NCBI GenBank assembly: GCA_949987705.1
Contig: OX465283.1
Location: 135,558,101-135,622,100 of the forward strand
DNA: 64,000 bases
DNA from: Thereva unica
Taxonomy: Eukaryota; Arthropoda; Insecta; Diptera; Therevidae
Reading direction: 5' to 3'
In this document: piece after piece, positions 10,763 to 22,909 of the stretch
How the letters are laid out: the number at the start of each line of letters is the position of its first letter
How positions within the stretch are numbered: the first letter of the stretch is position 1
Translations under genes and position numbers: made by a program
Notes under the pieces: model-generated
What the model saw: the letters and a program-made list of their open reading frames with translations, nothing else
Told to the model about the DNA's origin: nothing
Database searches by the model: none

Positions 10763-11968
10763 ACATTATTTGCCGTCTATGACAACGTATACCTGCGGTG
10801 AAGTTTCACTTTGAGATCCTGAACTTATTTGTCTTCATTGCCAAAAATTGGTATCATAATAGAAAAATCAATACCACGGACCGTTTTTGCCCAATACAGT
10901 GAAAAGAATGTCTGCAGAAAGTAGTATGATATTCAAATTGGCTAGCTCAAATAAAACAGTATAACATGAAAAAAAAGCCAGAGGTAATAAGCTATATGAT
11001 ACACTAAACTTAAGTGTTATTAAAATAGTTTTAGACAATATTAAGGTAAAGACACCATAATTGATTTAGACAGCAATGATAGCGAGCTAAACATTTTTAA
11101 AGTAAAGTCTATATGATACCACATTACGTTAAAGACAAATTACAGAAAATAGCAGAGTAAATATAAATATAATTTGTCTTCGAGTATGCCACGAGAGCTG
11201 ACGAGATAATACATAATCCAAATGAACTAATTAATTAAATACATTTATTGCAGAATTGGAATAATTCAATTGTAATTAGTTGCTACCTCTATCTTATGTT
11301 CCCTAAAGATTCATCTTTATCTTATATTCTCATCTTAAAAAAATTCAAATTAAAACATGTAATCAACTCATTCAAAACCACTTACAAATACCACAATCAA
11401 CCCTCTATGTTTTCAAGTAGCATGCTGCAAACAAGGACCACTGCCGCAAATCGGTTTTCATCAAAAGGATGAGCTGAGGTCCCAGGTTGAAGCAAACCAA
11501 GTCAACCACAAAATGAGTTGTTCCTGGAACAATCAACAATGGACAAATATACTCCCAGATCATCACTTTCGATAAGAAACCCGATACTTGAGTTGTGGAT
11601 GTATCCTTAATCCCAAAAGGAAGTAAACTGACAAAACGGTAGCATGCTATTGGCAAAATATGTTTGGACAACAAATTACAAATGTAACTGATACTGCGAT
11701 ACCCTCATTTAAATTTACCGCTAAAGCCATTTTCTAATCATTTAGAGATCAGGGGTAAACATCCCCTTGATGCTATGGTACTCGCAAATACAACCGAATC
11801 GGGTGCAGGATATGTTACTTCTCAAGGATAAGCCAGTAAAATATGTGACTACGCCCCAATTATGTGCATGAGTTGAAATTTGGGATGATCCTTATTGAGG
11901 AGGGATGGACAATCTTTTGTAAATCAATTTGTATGGGAGTGAGGTAGTATCGTCCTTTCGTCATATCG
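10763..11968. other. Intergenic sequence, nothing recognised
   Basis: Short open frames occur on both strands (11248-11472 +, 11405-11674 -) without motifs. Nothing could be supported before the promoter of the homeobox gene. Confidence 0.35.
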
Positions 11969-12003
11969 TATATAAAGGTTAACAAGGATTCTATGCAGAT
12001 TTA
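11969..12003 (+). promoter_or_regulatory. Likely TATA promoter and start of the homeobox gene
   Basis: TATATAAAG begins at 11969 and a TTAGTT initiator-like sequence lies near 12001-12006, about 31-34 bases downstream. The first ATG of the gene is at 12028, which would give a very short 5' leader of about 25 bases. Inferred from spacing alone. Confidence 0.45.
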
Positions 12004-12027
12004 GTTGTGATCGAGGTAGTTGCGAAG

Positions 12028-12739
12028 ATGGAAGTTTGCAGTGAAAAGTTAAAAGAAGCTAAAAACGAAAATATTAGTAATAAAACGAGTGATTTTAGTA
12101 TAGATCATATACTTAATAGAGCTGGTCCAAAAAATTGTGATAATGTGAATTTGTGTGATAGAATGAGTTTAGGAACGATGTCATATCAGCAACATTTTGT
12201 GGAGGATAGTAGTTTAGTGCCAATGTTTGATTGGTTACAGTATACCAGATATAGACCACCAAAATTACCACGTAAGTAATGAAGCATTTTTACATATTTT
12301 TAGTTAGTTAGTACAAATTTTAACATTATGGATTAATATAAAGAGAGTTTCAAGACTGAGAGTTTCAAGTAATATTATCTTAAATAAAATTGTAGGACCA
12401 TTTCGTCCAAAACCAGTAAAACGTACTCCAGGAAGACTTCCGCGTGTTCCATTCACGCCGGCTCAACTAAGCGCGCTAGAAAATGCTTATAAAGTGTCAA
12501 CGTATCTCAGCTCAGAAGAAGCTAATAAACTAGCCCTAAAATTAGATTTGACCAATACAAGAGTAAGTTTTTTTTAGTAAATATGATTTTGTGGAAAATC
12601 TTATAATAAGTTTTTTAAAAAGGTAAAAATATGGTTTCAAAATCGTAGAGCAAGGGAAAGAAGAGAAAAGCGTGATAGGGAGGATAATTTATCGTCGAGG
12701 TCGTCTCCTGATTCTGAGTATGAACTATCATCACATTAA
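12028..12739 (+). CDS. MSX-like (Msxlx/CG15696-type) homeobox transcription factor
   Basis: Three exons, 12028-12271, 12396-12562 and 12623-12739, join in frame across GT-AG introns to give 175 residues. The start is the ATG at 12028; a GTG lies seven codons upstream in frame. A homeodomain fills about residues 94-153, with F8 at residue 101, L16 at 109 and helix 3 'VKIWFQNRRARERRE', with Q50 at residue 143 and W48 and N51 intact. The last intron falls between helix 2 and helix 3, a common homeobox position. Just before the homeodomain is 'RYRPPKLPR', a segment I associate with the NK-group MSX-like family that includes Drosophila CG15696. The protein should bind DNA in the nucleus. An AATAAA signal lies at 12799. 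Family placement is from memory and could be another ANTP/NK subfamily. Confidence 0.85.
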
Positions 12740-13089
12740 AAAAAATTAGAAAATTTTGTAAATAATTGTAAATACACTTTAAGTGATTAAAAAGAAATTA
12801 ATAAAAACTAGTTTATAATTTATTATTTTTAAACACGTGAAACTTTTTTATTGCGGGAAAAGCCTTTACTTTTCTTGAACCTTGTAAATCTGAATTAGTG
12901 AATATTCCCTGATTCAATCAGCAAAAATCCTACCCCAGGGTTTTAGTGAATAGAAACTGGTTGACCAGTAATATTTGAATTTAGATAGCATTTTCATAGA
13001 TACCTATTTGAATTTAGATAGCATTTTCATAGATACATAGATACAAAGCAGGTGGGTCAAAATTGCCTACATATTGTAACCATATACTT
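12740..13089. repeat. 3' flank with a 33-bp tandem duplication
   Basis: A 33-bp unit starting TATTTGAATTTAGATAGC at 12972 is repeated at 13005. The rest of this stretch is the 3' flank and polyadenylation region of the homeobox gene. Confidence 0.6.
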
Positions 13090-13573
13090 TTCATCGTCCT
13101 CGAGTCACAAACAGCATGGTAATTTTCCTCCAGACTTTTGTTGGGAAAACTAACAGAATATTTTCGCCATAATATTTAGAAGTACTGAAGGTACTGCGGC
13201 ACATTCGGCCTATTGTACTACACCCCTGTAAGCTCATATTTGTAGGCCAGATCACATGAAAAAATTCAGCAGCCCGCCTAGTGGATTGCTGCTTAGGCTT
13301 GAATGCTCGAGCAGGGACTCGTCGAACAACGAGACACTGGTACTCATAGAGAACGTGGAGGGTAGACTTATCCTCCTCAAGGCAAAGCCTGCGGGTGGAG
13401 TCGTCTGCCCCTCCTATCCTCCATAAGTTATAATTTAGGTTGCAGTGTCCGGTAATCAAGCCATAAAGTGTCCTGACACTTCTACTGCGCCTCAACAATC
13501 CGTTAGCCCCGTTAAAACACGGCACGGAAAAGAACCGATTAGAGTTGGTCAGTCCAGGCGCGGACCTCCCGCG
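13090..13573 (-). mobile_element. Family B LINE, RNase H 3' segment (part 2)
   Basis: On the minus strand the sequence reads 'LYGLITGHCNLNYNLWRIG' then 'ADDSTRRLCLEEDKSTLHVL'. This is the region after RNase H in R1/I-like LINEs: a cysteine-rich tail of form CRxCxEExETxxHxLxxC, here with the later residues partly lost. It joins the segment at 13988-14240 once the intervening TTAA element is removed. Confidence 0.7.
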
Positions 13574-13987
13574 TTAACCCCTTCTGGTACGATTTAATAA
13601 TGAAAAACTGTGCATGAAATAACAAATCCATTTTTACACATTGTTAATGCCGTGAGCCGGCCTTTTAAAGGAATTGTTAAAAGAATAACGTTTATTGAAT
13701 ACCATCCCTAATAAGAAAAACTTTTCTTATATAGTTTTAAAGGAGAACCTGTACCAATAAGAAAAAGGTGATTGGAGCTAAAGGAGTAGATCGGGAAGAA
13801 AAGGGGTGTATCAAAAGGAGTCGTAAGCTGGGTTACGACAGTTAATATCAAAAACAAATTTTAAACTAAATTAATTATCATATTCAACAGTAACTTTAGT
13901 CGCATGACGAGTGTAGCTCATCATTGTGCGGTATGGCATGAAAAACCGATGATGAGCTAGACTCGTCATAATACCGGAAGGGGTTAA
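13574..13987. mobile_element. TTAA-flanked piggyBac-like MITE
   Basis: TTAA at 13574-13577 and again at 13984-13987 bracket a 406-bp body. The body starts CCCCTTCTGGTACGA and ends in the inverted form CCCCTTCCGGTATTA (15 bp, 3 mismatches). A strong internal inverted repeat (TGACGAGT.TAGCTCATCAT) sits next to the right end at 13904-13926 and 13948-13968. TTAA target sites and short inverted ends starting CCC are the signature of piggyBac elements. There is no transposase, so it is non-autonomous. It splits a family B LINE, so it arrived after that LINE. Confidence 0.75.
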
Positions 13988-14240
13988 GTATGTTTCAACA
14001 AAGTCCGATCAGCCAGGGCCCATTGCAGCAAGCTGGTGGGCGGTGGGTGGATATCAGAGAAGATAAAGATCCGTTTGTTCTGGTAGGCCCTTTTCAAGTT
14101 TTCAATAGTGGATGCCTGTGTAGCATACAGCTCTGCTTGAAAAATAGTTGCTAAGGTACCTAGGCTTATCGTTCCACTAAATCTGAGGCTTTCACTCCAG
14201 ATTCCGGCATCCCCGCTTCCGAAATATCTTCTATAATGTT
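13988..14240 (-). mobile_element. Family B LINE, RNase H segment (part 1)
   Basis: The minus strand gives 'GIWSESLRFSGTISLGTLAT', 'IFQAELYATQAS' and 'YQNKRIFIFSDIH'. These are the QAELxA and IxSD blocks of the RNase H domain in R1/I-like LINEs. It is continuous with 13573-13090 apart from the TTAA element. Confidence 0.7.
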
Positions 14241-16556
14241 GATAATTGCAGTATGTAGTTAACGTTAAGTATGTGACTTAAATTTTATTTTGGTTCATAC
14301 ATATTATTAAATTATTTGTCATTTATTGCTGTTAATTGCGGCGCACAACAGCCGCTAGCGGCGAAAGTATGCGGAATACGACGTTTTCACCAAAATGCAT
14401 ATTTTCTCCTCAAATAGAGAAAAAGGAGGAAAAATAAAAAAACGCCTATTAAATATAGCCTTGACCATATTTCGTTAGGGAACCCATCTCCGCTACTTTT
14501 GTTAGCATAGAAATAAATTTCCTTCGGTTACTCGATCAGTGAAGGTCGTTCTTCTACGGATCTTAGACTAGAGAGAAATACATACAAATTTCTGTGCTGT
14601 AAAAGAGTTTCAATTTGCGTTTTGGGATGTAAACGGGCTTCTATAGGTTTCCCATCCCGAGTAAAAATCAGTCTAGCCCGTTCTTAGACTGAATCAGGCA
14701 GGCACAACTTCAAAACGCCTGCATGGTACCCGAAATAGGCACGGTACTTATGAGTAAAAACTCGACTTTTCCAAATGCACGCTACAGGCACGAATGAAAT
14801 AGTCCAAACGAAGCATGGTACGCCCACACCTTTGTAGATTAAAGGGAGCCAAATTTGTGCTTTAAAATATTGTACAGGACGCGTGCAATTATCTTGTTGA
14901 CCATGAAGGGTGCCATTAAGCATACTCAATAGACCGATTCTCGTTCGATTGTATAGATCAAGCAGCTTTGGACGTGGTTAGTTGCGTGCGCGTATATGCT
15001 CTCCAAAAAATTACCCAACTTAATTACATATTTTTAATCGTAAGCTATTTGTAATCTGTGGTAGCCGAAAATCGCGTAATGCCTAAACTAAGACAGTTCA
15101 CAGAAATTCCACAAAGGTACTCATTGATTCTCAAGGAATCGAGTACTTTTGAACGAGTAACACTTGCGCTGGGAATTCATTTTCCAATGCGAGACAAGTG
15201 AATTTCGAAAAATTAAACTTTTGACGCAGCGAGATGCGATGACAGACCATGTTTATTTTAATATTTAGATGAACAGCATGCACAGAATTAAGGGAGAAAA
15301 CATAGAATAATTAATAGATTGAGCACAAATTAGTGTTAAAAATATAAAAATAATATAAAATTTGATTGAATTTGACGTATGTATATAACGATTCGCACTG
15401 GCACTATTGTTCATTGAAACACGTGTTACGAACGAGACCGAATATTGGGCGAGACTCGTCTCGTTCTCGCCTCGCAGCATTGTAAATCAACCTTAATTTT
15501 CTTTTGATTCTACTCATGAATATTTAATCGAGTACTCTTCACTCCACCGATTCCATATCCCTAAGTACATCTAAAAGAAATATCTTTAAATTGCTGTGCT
15601 GTGGCAAAAGAAAAAATGTCCTATAACTATAGCCGAAAATCAACCTAGCTACATTAATCGAAAAATAATAAATGCGCTAACCAAGCATCGTTAATTCACA
15701 TTTCTGTGAACAGAGAAAGCGTTTGGGCTATAGTTAAAACTTTTTCCCATCATCCAAACCTGTATCGATTTTTTGGACATAAGGTAATTCTTTTGTATTA
15801 GTCATAATCTATTTTTATGCTAATAGCTAATGAATGTTATACATGACTTTCTTTTAACATAGAAAATGACCATACGGCTTTTTTTCGCACTTTGAATTTA
15901 ATAGTTTATCTTGGAAATAAATCTATATATCTAATTACTCTAGAAATACTATCGTTTATTTGATAAATTTTGCATTTTGAATTAATATCTAGTTACTTTG
16001 AAGTGCTTAATCATGCCGCTAGTATTTGCATATGATATCTGCGGTTACAGACGAGGTGAGAATCAAGACAGATACTAGCATATTAAAACAAGTTTTGATA
16101 CGGGATGCTAGCTTAAGACAATTTCGTGGAGGTTTGCATCTTATGTTTATCCAATAATACAAGCTAGACGTCTAAAACGCCCAATTTCTTCACCAGGTTA
16201 TACCTCGATTAAAATATTATACCCGTTTAACTTATAAAATTTCTTAGCAGATTTCCGTTTAAGTATAACTTTATCCGTGGTTTAACCGACACCGAAGAAA
16301 TCGGGCATTCTTCTTGGCAAGTTCTTATTTCATAAGAATATTACTATGGGAAATTGGTGGGGACGGTTGGTTCTCTTTTGTACACAGTTCTACGGGGAAG
16401 GCCACGGCCGTAAGCACAAAACTTCCACAAAACCAGAATCGGGGACAGTTCCCGGTTAACTTTCAAGTGAGTTAGTTGGTCATTCGGTGTTTCGGGATTT
16501 ACAGTGAATTTTTGTTTTTATTGTGTCGTAAACTTGTTTAGCTCTTACTTCTAGAA
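14241..16556. other. Intergenic sequence upstream of the reductase gene
   Basis: No gene was recognised. A sequence near 14610-14655 (GCGTTTTGGGATGTAAACGGG) resembles one end of the 129-bp MITE at 8888-9016, but a partner end was not found. A short GGCGAGA/TCTCGCC palindrome lies near 15448. An Inr-like TCATTC at 16480 may be near the start site of the downstream gene. Confidence 0.35.
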
Positions 16557-19500
16557 ATGGCTTGCACTAAGTTCTTACGTTTGAATAATGGTTTGCGTAT
16601 GCCAGCTTTAGGCATTGGAACCTGGCAGGTAAGTTATTCAAAACATTTTTTTTTAGTAAGTTGTCTAATTTTAAACATCCTGGTAATTGTTTTTGAGTTT
16701 TCTTAAATTGATTGTCTTCATTTTTTGATGCATTTTCTGCGGAACTAATGATATTATACAATAAACCTTGAAATTAAAGTATTCATCCATTACCTGTATT
16801 GGATAATTATTGATTGCTACATTAGTACATAATGAAAAAGTTTTCACGCATAAGATACAATTAGAAGGGAAGAATCACGATCGTTAGAGCGTTATATCTG
16901 TTGTAGATGAAGAGAATATAATTATTTAAATTTGTCACAATTATGTATGTAAAAGTGATACAAACAATTTTAAGACCGCCTTGTCATATTCTTATAATTT
17001 TATTCAATTCATAAACTTGATTTAAAAAGATAAAATATCGCGTTTAGAATTTATTTATTGCTTTCATAAAAGAAAGCTGCCATAATATTAATTTTTAGAT
17101 TGATGATGATGCTAAAAATTACATTTATTCCTCTTGCAACTTATTTTAAACTATTTGTATAGGTATATAGTTATCCGATTCTTGAATATGTCTTATCATA
17201 CAATCGAAACAGAATTATACTAGTATTCCAAAATTTATTGATTCTGAGTGAAGCCACTGTTTGCTTTCTTTATACATTTCAACTGCTGAATGAAGACTTA
17301 TGCTAAGCTAATATTTTAGTACCCCGTATTGTAAACTGTTACTAATAATTTTTCACGTGAAAAATTTCGTTCTTGGATTTTATTTCTGTTACCTCAATCG
17401 TATGCTACCAATGTAAGAAAATACCAGCGGTATCAATTCCAGCGTAGTTCAGAATAGGTCTAAGAATGATTTTAAGCTCAGAATGAACTTGTAACAATAC
17501 TATTCCTTAAAAAAGCCACAGTAAATTCAGTTTAATGATTTCCTACAAATCTGCAAAATAGATATTTAATAAATAAATAAAAGCAACAATAAAAACTGCT
17601 GATTCAATAAAAAAGCAAACTAAAAAAACAAACAAACAAATAATTGCATTGTAAAAATGAGCTTTTAATTATGTGGAAGCTCGAGGTGAGTATCACTACC
17701 TTGAAAATGTTTGCAAGATTTTTTACATATGCTTCTGGCTAGTTAATTACAATTTAAAAAAAAGAAAATCTCCCAATAAAAGATATTGGAATATTCTACG
17801 AAATGTTTGTATATAGTAATAATTATTTATTATTAAATGGAAACTAATTTTTATAGATAGTCTTGCAGAACAGAACAACCTACAAGTAACAATAATAATA
17901 AAAATTTAAAATTTTTCAGAAATAACTGATTATTTTAAAGAAGCATAATTAATATTTGTATTCGTATCAGGTAATATCTGTTTCAAATAAAATGTAATTC
18001 TGAAATCGATCAAAATCATCTAAAATTATAACATTTTAAAATGGAAATTTCGATTAGCAAGATGAGCTCTGATCTAATTGACCTTTTACGGGAAGAATGT
18101 ATAAAATATTTGAAAAATTTCAGCACCATCATAACCACTTTTCAATTGCATTTGGATTCTGCATAATCTTATAGAAAAAAAATTTTAATTTCTAGATTTC
18201 TTCTACATGTCTGCAAAAGAACATGTTGTACAACCAGGTTAAACTGGCTAAATCATTTAAACCACTAAAAGAAGAACTGAAGCTGCTACGTTTACGCAAC
18301 AAAAGACTACGGTGGAATAAGGAAGGCAAAGGTAGTTGCTGAAGATTTGAGAAAACGCAACAAGATGCAAAAACTCATTTGCAAAAAAAAAAAAAAAATA
18401 CACCAGTAAAACTAGCCATAAGAATAGCGAAAGAAATAATAATTGGCAAAGTGGATTATGGATTGTCCTTATATGGATATGCAACAAAGACAGCACTCGA
18501 GAGAGTCCAAAATTAGTAAATATTCCACATCTCTTTTATGCGGATGACCTCAAAATTTATAATGTCATTAAGACCTCCGCTGATGTTTCCTTCATGCAGA
18601 CGAAACTCAATGCTCTACAAGACTGGTTCACCACGAACAAACTGCAACTTAACACCAGTAAATGTTATATAATTACCGTCTCCTGTGGAAAAAACACACA
18701 CAAGCAGTATTATTATATCAACGGTTGATCATATCTTAGATCTAGGTGTACTCCTAGACAAAAAACTTAAACTCAACCTGCACTACGACAATATTACTGC
18801 CAGAGCCAACAAACTTCTTGGTTTCATCAAGAGGAGAGCCAAAGAATTCGGTAATGGGTCATAAAAACACTTCTGTTCTCTAGTCCGCCTTATCCTGGAA
18901 TATGCGTGCCCTAGCTAGGATTGAATCAGTTCAGAAGAGATTTCTCCTTTTTGCACTGAGATATTGTCGTGAAGACGCATGACTACCAAACCCTATCGCA
19001 CTATTTGGACACACGAAAATTCAGAATCTACTTATTAAACAGACTGATACAGAAACCATCCCCTAAAATTTAAGAAGTTAGAATAAATACACATTGCTAT
19101 AATCTAAAAATTCAAAACTCTATACAGCCCACAAGGATTGAGCTCCATGGGCTTAGATCCACTTTCTATTACAATAATAAAGTTTTGCAAAACAAATTGT
19201 CGAATTGTCACATGCTGTTCGCCATTAATACGGTGTGAATTCGGACGATTTATGAATAAATTTATAAAGCATTTTTAATGTGGAAAACTAAGTTCAACAA
19301 TTTCCCTGTACTGTGCGCGGAAAAGAGGGCTGCAGCATTGAACATCTTGGTGGCCGGAAAGTGCGTACTTCCGTGGGACAGTCGTTATGGCGATATGATT
19401 GCAACATTCATACAGTGGCTTTGTAAGTTTAAGGAGGATCCGATATCTTCGGTGAGGAGTCAGCCATGTTGGTAATAATCCCATCACTGAGGCCGATCTT

Positions 19501-21995
19501 AACCTTATCTCTGCCAATCTGCAGGAAACGATCATCACAGCCTTCGAAAGTAGCTGTCCTGCGAAACCTCGATGTGCTCACCGAAAGGTTTCCTGGTGGA
19601 TGACCTCTGCAGACAAAAGAGAGAAGTCAGAAAACTATTTAATAGGGCTAAGTTCTCGAAAAAATGGGACCTCTACAATAAAGCTCTCACCAATTATAAC
19701 AAAGATTTGAGAAGATCCAAACGAAGGTTATGGAAAGCCTTCTGCGAAGAAACATATAAGTTTCTACCCTCCACGAAGTTATACAAAGTTCTGTCTAAGG
19801 ATCACTTCAATGGCTCCAAAGATGGGATGGTAAAGAAATGGTTTTCTCAAAGGAGGCTAAATACCTAGGCATAACCCTGGATCAAAAGCTCTCCTGGAAA
19901 CCTCAGATTGAGAGAGTAACTGCCAGGGCAATTACATCTCGACATATCGACTTATTTGGCATCAATCTGTAGAAAAAAACCTGATGCCTCAAACCGAGGT
20001 TAATGTTTTGGCTATATACGACGATCATAAGGCCCATGGTCACGTATGCATCCATCGCATTGTGGATTAAGACCAGAAAAAATGCTGTGATTAAGCTGGC
20101 CAGGGTGCAAAGACTATTTTGTCTTGGTATCACGGGAGCTAAAAGCACCTGTCCGCCTGCGACTATGGAGGCCCTACTGAACCTTCCTCCGCTCCACCAA
20201 ATAGTGAAAAAGGAGGCTCTGGTGGGAGCGCTGCGTGTACGGGAGCTATGCTCCTTTATGCTAAGAGACCTTCTGGATCATTTATTAATCCTCAAGGAGC
20301 TGATCGAAGTAGGTCAAAGTGGCAGCATGACAGGCCCCTCTTTAGAGAAAAGACGGCCTTTTAGTATACGGACTGTTCTAAAACCGATACATCGGTAGGG
20401 CTGGGCGTATATGGCCTAAGGAGAAAATGTACAGGATTTGGGACAGGAACTTTAAATCAGTTTTAGGCTATATAAAGCCTTAATCTAGATGGTTTTTAAA
20501 TACGGGGATGGGTCGCAGTGCCCGCCAAGGTGCTATGCTCCTCAACAGGAAATAAAATAAAAAAAGGTACATCGCCTTCGTTTTCAGCATCTTATAATTT
20601 ACAATCTTTACTTTCATTTAAGTTAAGCTTATTATTAGATAATGCACAACGGTATAATTTATGGTCGTTTACTTTAAAGCCCATTACACCCATTATTTTC
20701 CCTACGACAATACTAGAGCACAAAGATTCCTAAAATTTCAAAAACTCAATAAGTAAATGTTTTTTAGTATTTTAATAATTTTTACACATTTTCTATATTT
20801 TGCATTTAGGCTCCTGATGATGAGCTCGAAAAGGCTTTGGATCATGCCTTAGAAGCTGGCTATCGTCACATCGATACTGCTCCGGTGTATCTCAATGAAA
20901 AAGCAATCGGGCGAGTATTAAGCAAATGGATTGGTTCGAATAAAGTAAAACGAGAGGATATATTTGTGGTTACCAAGCTACCTCCATTCGGTAAAATTGC
21001 AAAACACATTATATGTAGTTCAAACAGTATCATTATTTTTAATTTTCAGGAAATCGTCCAAGTGGCGTAGAAAAGAACCTGCGACAATCCCTTGCAGATC
21101 TTCAATTATCTTACGTCGATCTCTACCTTATTCATGTACCATTTGGATTTCCCGAGACCAGCGGAGAACCTTTGCGTACAGAAAATGGCGACTTCATGAT
21201 TGATACCGAAACAAACCATGTAGCTACTTGGAAGGTAACAAATATCAAATAACATGGTTTAGAAGCTCATTAATACTGTTTTTAGAAAATGGAAGAAATG
21301 GTTGAATTGGGATTGACTAAAAGTATCGGGGTGTCAAATTTCAACAAGAAACAGGTGCAACGAATAGTAGAAAATAGTACAATCAAGCCAGCTAATTTGC
21401 AGGTAAAAGTTTTTCAAATTGCAAATATGATAATAAATTCAATATAATTTTCGTTTCAAGGTTGAACTTCATATCTACTTACAGCAGAAAGAATTGGTTG
21501 ATTTTTGTAAGAGCAAGGATATTATAGTTACGGCCTATGCGCCACTTGGATCGCGAGGCATTGCAGCTTTAAATAAAGCTTCCGGTGTAAAGTAATTAAT
21601 AAAAACGTCACTTACATACCTATATTATATTATTAATACATAACTTTTAAATTTAGCCGAGAACTTCCTGATCTTATGGATAATCCAGAAGTTATTAAAC
21701 TAGCTAAGAAGCACAATAAAACACCTGCTCAAATATTGATACGTTGGATTTTGGAAAGGGGTGTTGCTGCTATTCCTAAGAGTACAAACCCAGATCGCCT
21801 GCGACAGAACTTTAATGTTTTCGATTTTTGTTTGGATAAAGATGACATGGATGCTTTATCTAAGTTGGATAGCGGAATACGGGTTTGTGATTTCGAATTC
21901 TTTAAGGGGTAAGTTTAATTAAAAATTTTAGTTGAGTTGTTTTCATTTTTAACTGTTATTTTAGGGTTCAAGTTCATCCAGAATTTCCTTGGTAA
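16557..21995 (+). CDS. Aldo-keto reductase (AKR1-like)
   Basis: Seven exons give 322 residues, the normal AKR length: 16557-16628, 20810-20990, 21050-21234, 21286-21402, 21461-21591, 21657-21908 and 21965-21995. The catalytic tetrad is complete: D46 and Y51 in 'YRHIDTAPVY', K80 in 'VVTKLPPFG' and H113 in 'DLYLIHVPF'. The cofactor-binding block 'AAIPKSTNPDRL' and the end 'GVQVHPEFPW' are typical of insect AKRs. These cytosolic enzymes use NADPH to reduce aldehydes, ketones or sugars on an eight-stranded barrel; the substrate cannot be told. The donor after exon 5 (AA/GTAATT) was chosen because it alone keeps frame into 'RELPDLMDNPEV'. The first intron is 4.2 kb and packed with LINE debris, while the others are short. 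AATAAA lies at 22043. Confidence 0.9.
16629..18239. other. AKR intron 1, 5' part without recognised features
   Basis: Very AT-rich intron sequence with short A-rich simple repeats near 17570-17640. No element or gene was recognised. Confidence 0.4.
18240..19070 (+). mobile_element. Two abutting LINE fragments in AKR intron 1
   Basis: The first fragment ends with 'IAKEIIIGKVDYGLSLYGYA' near 18420-18500. A second starts abruptly near 18512 with 'PHLFYADDLKIYNVIKT', the catalytic YADD of a reverse transcriptase, then 'LNALQDWFTTNKLQLNTSK' and the thumb-like 'LDLGVLLDKKLKLNLHY'. Frame breaks are common. The YADD piece resembles I/CR1-group LINEs and may belong with the fragment at 44.3-45 kb. 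Confidence 0.65.
19470..20545 (+). mobile_element. Family B LINE with internal deletion, in AKR intron 1
   Basis: The linker ('REVRKLFNRAKF', 'NYNKDLRRSKR') runs to 'DGMVKK' near 19830. It then jumps straight to the thumb ('FSKEAKYLGITLDQKLSWK'), skipping the whole palm of the reverse transcriptase. The copy goes on through 'RVQRLFCLGITGAKST', 'LNLPPLHQIVKKEALVGALR' and the start of RNase H ('DCSKTDTSVGLGVYG' near 20370). It ends near 20545. Confidence 0.75.
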
Positions 21996-22048
21996 TTTTT
22001 TTAATAATAAGATAATTGGTATTTGTTTGTGTATACGTATAAAATAAA

Positions 22049-22909
22049 GTATTATTCACTAAAAGTGATGTTTTTGTTAAGAGAGTATATGTTCGTCGCC
22101 GTCGATAAATTACGCCTAGCTAAAATATGAGGAACAATGCAACTAAATCAAATTTCACGAAATATTGTCAGATAATAAATAACCTGAAATTAATTTTATG
22201 AAGATGATTAGAACCAGAACTGATTAGCACATTGATGCACAAACGAGTTGATACCTTTTACATATAACATTTAATATTATAACGTATTAAGCAAGAACCT
22301 ATAGACAAATTTAATTAGAGAAAAGTGTATTTTCTTTTTATTAAAAACTTGCCATATTTTTGGAGAGAATTGTTGAAGACATTAAAAGTAACAATATATG
22401 AAGCTGTTCCAGTCCGCAGTACAGTAGAGAGCATCTACAACTTTGAACTGCCCGTAGTAGAAACTAGAATAACATAATCCAAATTCCGAAAAGAATAAGA
22501 ATTATCTCGAAAGTTATAAACGATAAGTAAGGAATATTACCCATAACGTATGGCATCTTCTGTGCCAATATTTAGTCAGTAGTTCGGCGACAGTGGTCCA
22601 GTGAGCATTCACTTAGCATGCAGAAGTAAGAATAATCATCAATAATGACGTTTTCACAATAAGAATCTTCAAAGAAAGCCGATTACTCGTATTTACCCAT
22701 TCGTGGACAAAGCAGCTCAAACCCCCAGTTTTGGGCTATGCAGGGCTTCTTGGTACTTTAATCACGGGGTGTTTGGGGAGCTTATATTTCTGGTTGGAGT
22801 TCGGGAACACAAAATGCTTGGGGCCTCTTCTTTCCGCATACGGTCCAATGGTCTCGTGCTTGAGGACTGCTACTTCTCTTTCTTACGGGGTGGATACCGT
22901 TAAGAGCAT
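22049..22909. other. Intergenic sequence after the reductase gene
   Basis: Contains the reductase 3' flank. The open frames at 22703-22925 have no recognised motif but may be decayed sequence from the BEL/Pao fragment that follows. Confidence 0.35.

Noticed and set aside
12007..12030. GTG start for the homeobox protein
   Set aside because: Nuclear genes start at ATG; the in-frame ATG at 12028 fits the promoter spacing and the frame.
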